Shown here one piece after another: positions 61,898 to 64,000 of a stretch of 64,000 bases of DNA. This stretch comes from Alcaligenes aquatilis (GTDB lineage Bacteria > Pseudomonadota > Gammaproteobacteria > Burkholderiales > Burkholderiaceae_B). The DNA is taken from positions 2,356,001 through 2,420,000 of the forward strand of contig NZ_CP022390.1 in NCBI RefSeq assembly GCF_003076515.1, given 5' to 3'. Within the stretch, counting starts at the first letter, position 1; every line of letters starts with the position of its first letter. Position numbers and translations under genes: made by a program. Below the pieces are notes generated by a model. The model was not told where the DNA came from, did no database searches, and worked only from the letters and a program-made list of their open reading frames with translations.

Positions 61898-62733
61898 ACA
61901 ATCCTCATACGGTGTTCAATCAACTTCAGAGTCAGGGCAATCAGGCCAGTCAGGATCAGATAGATCACGGCAACCGCCCCCCAAATCTCCACCGAACGAA
62001 AGTTATTCGCAATAATCTCCTGACCCTGGCGAGTCAGTTCGGCCACACCGATCACAATAAACAGCGATGAATCCTTCAGGCTGATAATGCACTGGTTACC
62101 CATGGCCGGAATCATGCGGCGAAATGCCACGGGCCCAATGATGTGCCGCAAAATCTTGTAAAACGGCAAGCCCATCGCCTCGCCCGCCTCTTTCAGCCCC
62201 TTGGGTACCGATTGCAAGGCACCACGTACGATCTCGGAAATATAGGCTCCGGAATTGATCATCAAGGTAAAAATGGCGGCAGTCAGTCCATCAATGCGGA
62301 TGTTGGCCAGCAGGGGCAGCGCAAAGTAGATAAACATTACCTGCACGACAATCGGCGTGCCGCGGATAAGCAGCACATAGACCTGGCACAGAAAGGACAG
62401 AACCAGCAGCAGATAGCGCCTGAAAAAAGCCAGCAAGAACAGAGCCATCAATGCCTGCAGCGAACTCCAGATCCAGGCCGGCACAAAGCTCAACCAATTA
62501 CCTGTCAGCCAGGACAGGCCCTTGATCACAAAACCGAGCACAAACAGCCCCAGGATGAACCATGCTGCCCGGCGCCAAGTGACCGGCACCCGAACATAGG
62601 TGGTAATCACCCCGGTCAGAAAACCCAATACAGCGCCACCCATCAAACCCGACAGGGTAATGAGCAGCGTCATTTTTGTACCTTCCAGAAGGCTGGGTAA
62701 AGCCCCCCAGATAGCGTCCCATTCAAAAGTCAC
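61894..62733 (-). CDS. glnP: Polar amino-acid ABC transporter permease (GlnP-like) with extra hydrophobic insertion
   Basis: 279 residues from GTG 62733 (AAAGG seven bases upstream); usual GlnP-type permeases are about 220. The start [27 protein letters not shown] and the later [45 protein letters not shown] (docking loop) are classical. Between them, about residues 50-115 hold an additional block with two hydrophobic segments ([21 protein letters not shown] and [20 protein letters not shown]) absent from E. coli GlnP. Membrane channel of the importer. Confidence 0.92.
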   Translation of the reverse strand: MTFEWDAIWGALPSLLEGTKMTLLITLSGLMGGAVLGFLTGVITTYVRVPVTWRRAAWFILGLFVLGFVIKGLSWLTGNWLSFVPAWIWSSLQALMALFLLAFFRRYLLLVLSFLCQVYVLLIRGTPIVVQVMFIYFALPLLANIRIDGLTAAIFTLMINSGAYISEIVRGALQSVPKGLKEAGEAMGLPFYKILRHIIGPVAFRRMIPAMGNQCIISLKDSSLFIVIGVAELTRQGQEIIANNFRSVEIWGAVAVIYLILTGLIALTLKLIEHRMRIV

Positions 62734-62781
62734 AGTGCTACCTTTGTCTTTGAATAAACGCCCGCAACAGAGCGTCAAAAA

Positions 62782-62819
62782 ATAAAAGCGGTGATCCCGT
62801 TACGACACGCGATCACCGC
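62782..62819 (-). terminator. Intercistronic hairpin between glnH and glnP
   Basis: GCGGTGATC (62788-62796) and GATCACCGC (62811-62819) form a nine-base-pair stem; on the minus strand it is followed by CTTTTATTTTTT. Placed after glnH it may partly end transcription so that the binding protein is made in excess. Confidence 0.65.
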
Positions 62820-62845
62820 CTGGCATGCGCTTGGCTCCAAGCTGT

Positions 62846-63604
62846 TTAATCAGGCTGCTTGCCAAACCATTTTTGGTAGATTTTGTCGTAAGTGCCGTCA
62901 GCACGAATGTCTTTCAGAGCCTGGTTCACAACCGGAACCAGTTCGCTGTTCTTGGGAAAGCCAATACCGTAGAAGTCACCACTTTTCACGGCGCCAGTGA
63001 CCTTCACACGGTCCTTGCCGCCGGTCTGGGCGTAATACTGCACATTGGGGGTATCGTGCACCACGGCATCCACACGGCCTGTTGCCAGCTCCAGGAAGGC
63101 GTTGTCGATATTGGGAAACAGCTTGAGCTTGGCAGTCGGCACCGAACGCTGCATGAAGTCCACAGTGGCCGTACCGATCTTCACAGCCACCGTCTTGCCT
63201 TCCAGGTCGGCGGCGGTCTTGATGGCGGAGTTATCGGTGTTGACCAAAATAGCCAGACCGCTTTCGTAGTAAGGATCGGAGAAATCAATCACTTGCTTGC
63301 GGTCATCACGGATGGTGATCCCGGCCAGCGCGGCATCCAGATTGCGCGTTTGCAAACCTGGAATAATGCCGTTGAAATCCATGGGCTGGAAGCGGTAATT
63401 CAGATTGGCTTTTTTTGCGACCGCATCCCACAAGTCGATATCAAAGCCTGTGTACTTACCGTTCTGCTTGAACTCAAAAGGCACAAACGCCGTATCGGTT
63501 GCGACCACCAGCTCTTTGCCTTGTTGCGCCAAGGCCTGCCCAGCGGGCAAAGCCAAAGCCAGGGCCAAGCCGGCCATCAGGGTTTTCATTTTCTTATTGA
63601 ACAT
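62846..63604 (-). CDS. glnH: Glutamine-type amino-acid-binding periplasmic protein (GlnH-like)
   Basis: 252 residues with signal peptide MFNKKMKTLMAGLALALALPAGQALAQ. Mature protein: KELVVATDTAFVPFEFKQNGKYTGFDIDLWDAVAKKAN (in part FVPFEFKQNGKYTGFDIDLWD), LAGITIRDDRKQVIDFSDPYYESGL and the KIGTATVDF and VVHDTPNVQYY ligand loops, close to E. coli GlnH. RBS AGAGGAG lies upstream. The hairpin at 62788 separates it from glnP. Confidence 0.93.
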   Translation of the reverse strand: MFNKKMKTLMAGLALALALPAGQALAQQGKELVVATDTAFVPFEFKQNGKYTGFDIDLWDAVAKKANLNYRFQPMDFNGIIPGLQTRNLDAALAGITIRDDRKQVIDFSDPYYESGLAILVNTDNSAIKTAADLEGKTVAVKIGTATVDFMQRSVPTAKLKLFPNIDNAFLELATGRVDAVVHDTPNVQYYAQTGGKDRVKVTGAVKSGDFYGIGFPKNSELVPVVNQALKDIRADGTYDKIYQKWFGKQPD

Positions 63605-63737
63605 CCGTTACTCCTCTGTAGGGACTGACCCACAATCAGCCAGTTCGATGTTTACCCAAGTCTGGTACAGGCTCATGACCTGGCCCAGCGTTGATCTATG
63701 CTACCCGAAGCAGCCCAACTCTTCGTATTTAATAGTT

Positions 63738-63775
63738 TTAAAAAAAGAAAAACCTCGGGAAATCCCGAGGTTTTT
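63738..63775 (-). terminator. Terminator after the MetQ-like gene
   Basis: AAAAACCTCGGG and CCCGAGGTTTTT with a four-base loop; on the minus strand a long T-rich tract follows. Confidence 0.9.
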
Positions 63776-63804
63776 CAGACAATGAGCCGTATCAAAACTC
63801 ACAT

Positions 63805-64000
63805 TCAGAACGCAGGAACAATGGCCCCCTTGTATTTGTCTGCAATGAATTTCTTTACATCTTCGCTATGCAAAGCCTGGATCAGCTTGGCTACACGTGG
63901 GTCGTCCTTGGACTTGGCAGCCACCGCGATCAAATTGGCGTAAGGAGAGTCTGCACCTTCAATAGCCAAAGCATCCTTGGTGGGGTTCAGACCCGCTTCC
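63805..64000 (-). CDS. metQ: MetQ-like (NlpA family) ABC substrate-binding protein, C-terminal end only
   Basis: The last 65 codons are visible, running from the window edge to a TGA at 63805. The sequence DSPYANLIAVAAKSKDDPRVAKLIQALHSEDVKKFIADKYKGAIVPAF (in part LIQALHSEDVKKFIADKYKG) is the typical C-terminus of MetQ/NlpA methionine-binding lipoproteins. The N-terminus and metN/metI partners are outside the window, so the ligand is not proven. Confidence 0.85.
   Translation of the reverse strand, partial: EAGLNPTKDALAIEGADSPYANLIAVAAKSKDDPRVAKLIQALHSEDVKKFIADKYKGAIVPAF

Noticed and set aside
1..64000. CRISPR arrays, rRNA genes, insertion sequences.
   Set aside because: No regularly spaced repeats, rRNA-like sequence or transposase frames were found on either strand.

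Overview
This looks like a chromosomal window from a betaproteobacterium of the family Alcaligenaceae, most likely Alcaligenes or a close relative. The support is moderately high GC with dense packing, the burkholderiales-type gene orders (purM divergent from hda-HAD-pcnB-folK; mutL-miaA; lptD-surA-rsmA divergent from amgK-murU; glyQ-glyS-gmhB-plsC), an orphan Bug-type binding protein, and the two-subunit glycyl-tRNA synthetase. No rRNA, CRISPR array, prophage, insertion sequence or integrase (other than housekeeping xerD) was seen. The genus is inferred from gene content and not tested by alignment.

Layout. 1-6.9 kb: the start of an AddB-like nuclease (cut by the left edge), the ModE regulator facing the modABC molybdate importer with a ModE-box-like operator, then xerD and ybaK. 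7-11.1 kb: a long compound trinucleotide repeat, an MFS carrier, an HxlR regulator divergent from a small oxidoreductase and a SnoaL-like protein, a PACE efflux protein and tRNA-Arg(CCT). 11.6-17.6 kb: a catabolic operon made of a TRAP transporter, a GntR regulator, a DapA-family lyase and an aldehyde dehydrogenase. 17.9-23.4 kb: a LysR regulator divergent from the hybrid malic enzyme maeB, a Bug protein and an AEC carrier. 23.4-25.3 kb: tsaE-amiC, with a strong-looking promoter inside tsaE. 25.7-29.7 kb: a PepSY / DUF2271 / membrane flavoreductase / ApbE cluster, the best candidate here for a poorly described system. It appears to send NAD(P)H electrons across the inner membrane to an exported protein carrying covalent FMN.

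29.8-39.6 kb: DedA, mutL-miaA, an NCS1 nucleobase-type permease, purM, and the hda-HAD-pcnB-folK run. 39.8-43.4 kb: a small hypothetical gene and two MFS exporters, one divergent from a TetR regulator with three operator-like repeats between them. 43.6-46.1 kb: a structured non-coding element, class I fumarase and a crotonase. 46.3-51.9 kb: glyQ-glyS-gmhB-plsC-YgjP-gloA, tightly overlapping. 52.3-60.2 kb: a fused SpmAB-like membrane protein, rsmA, surA and lptD (outer-membrane biogenesis), divergent from amgK-murU (cell-wall sugar recycling). 60.3-64 kb: a coiled-coil membrane protein, a polar amino-acid ABC importer (glnH-glnP-glnQ) and the C-terminal end of a MetQ-like lipoprotein cut by the right edge.

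All functions are read from sequence motifs and gene order without database searches. Starts were chosen from ribosome-binding sites, signal peptides and family lengths where the longest reading frame looked over-extended.
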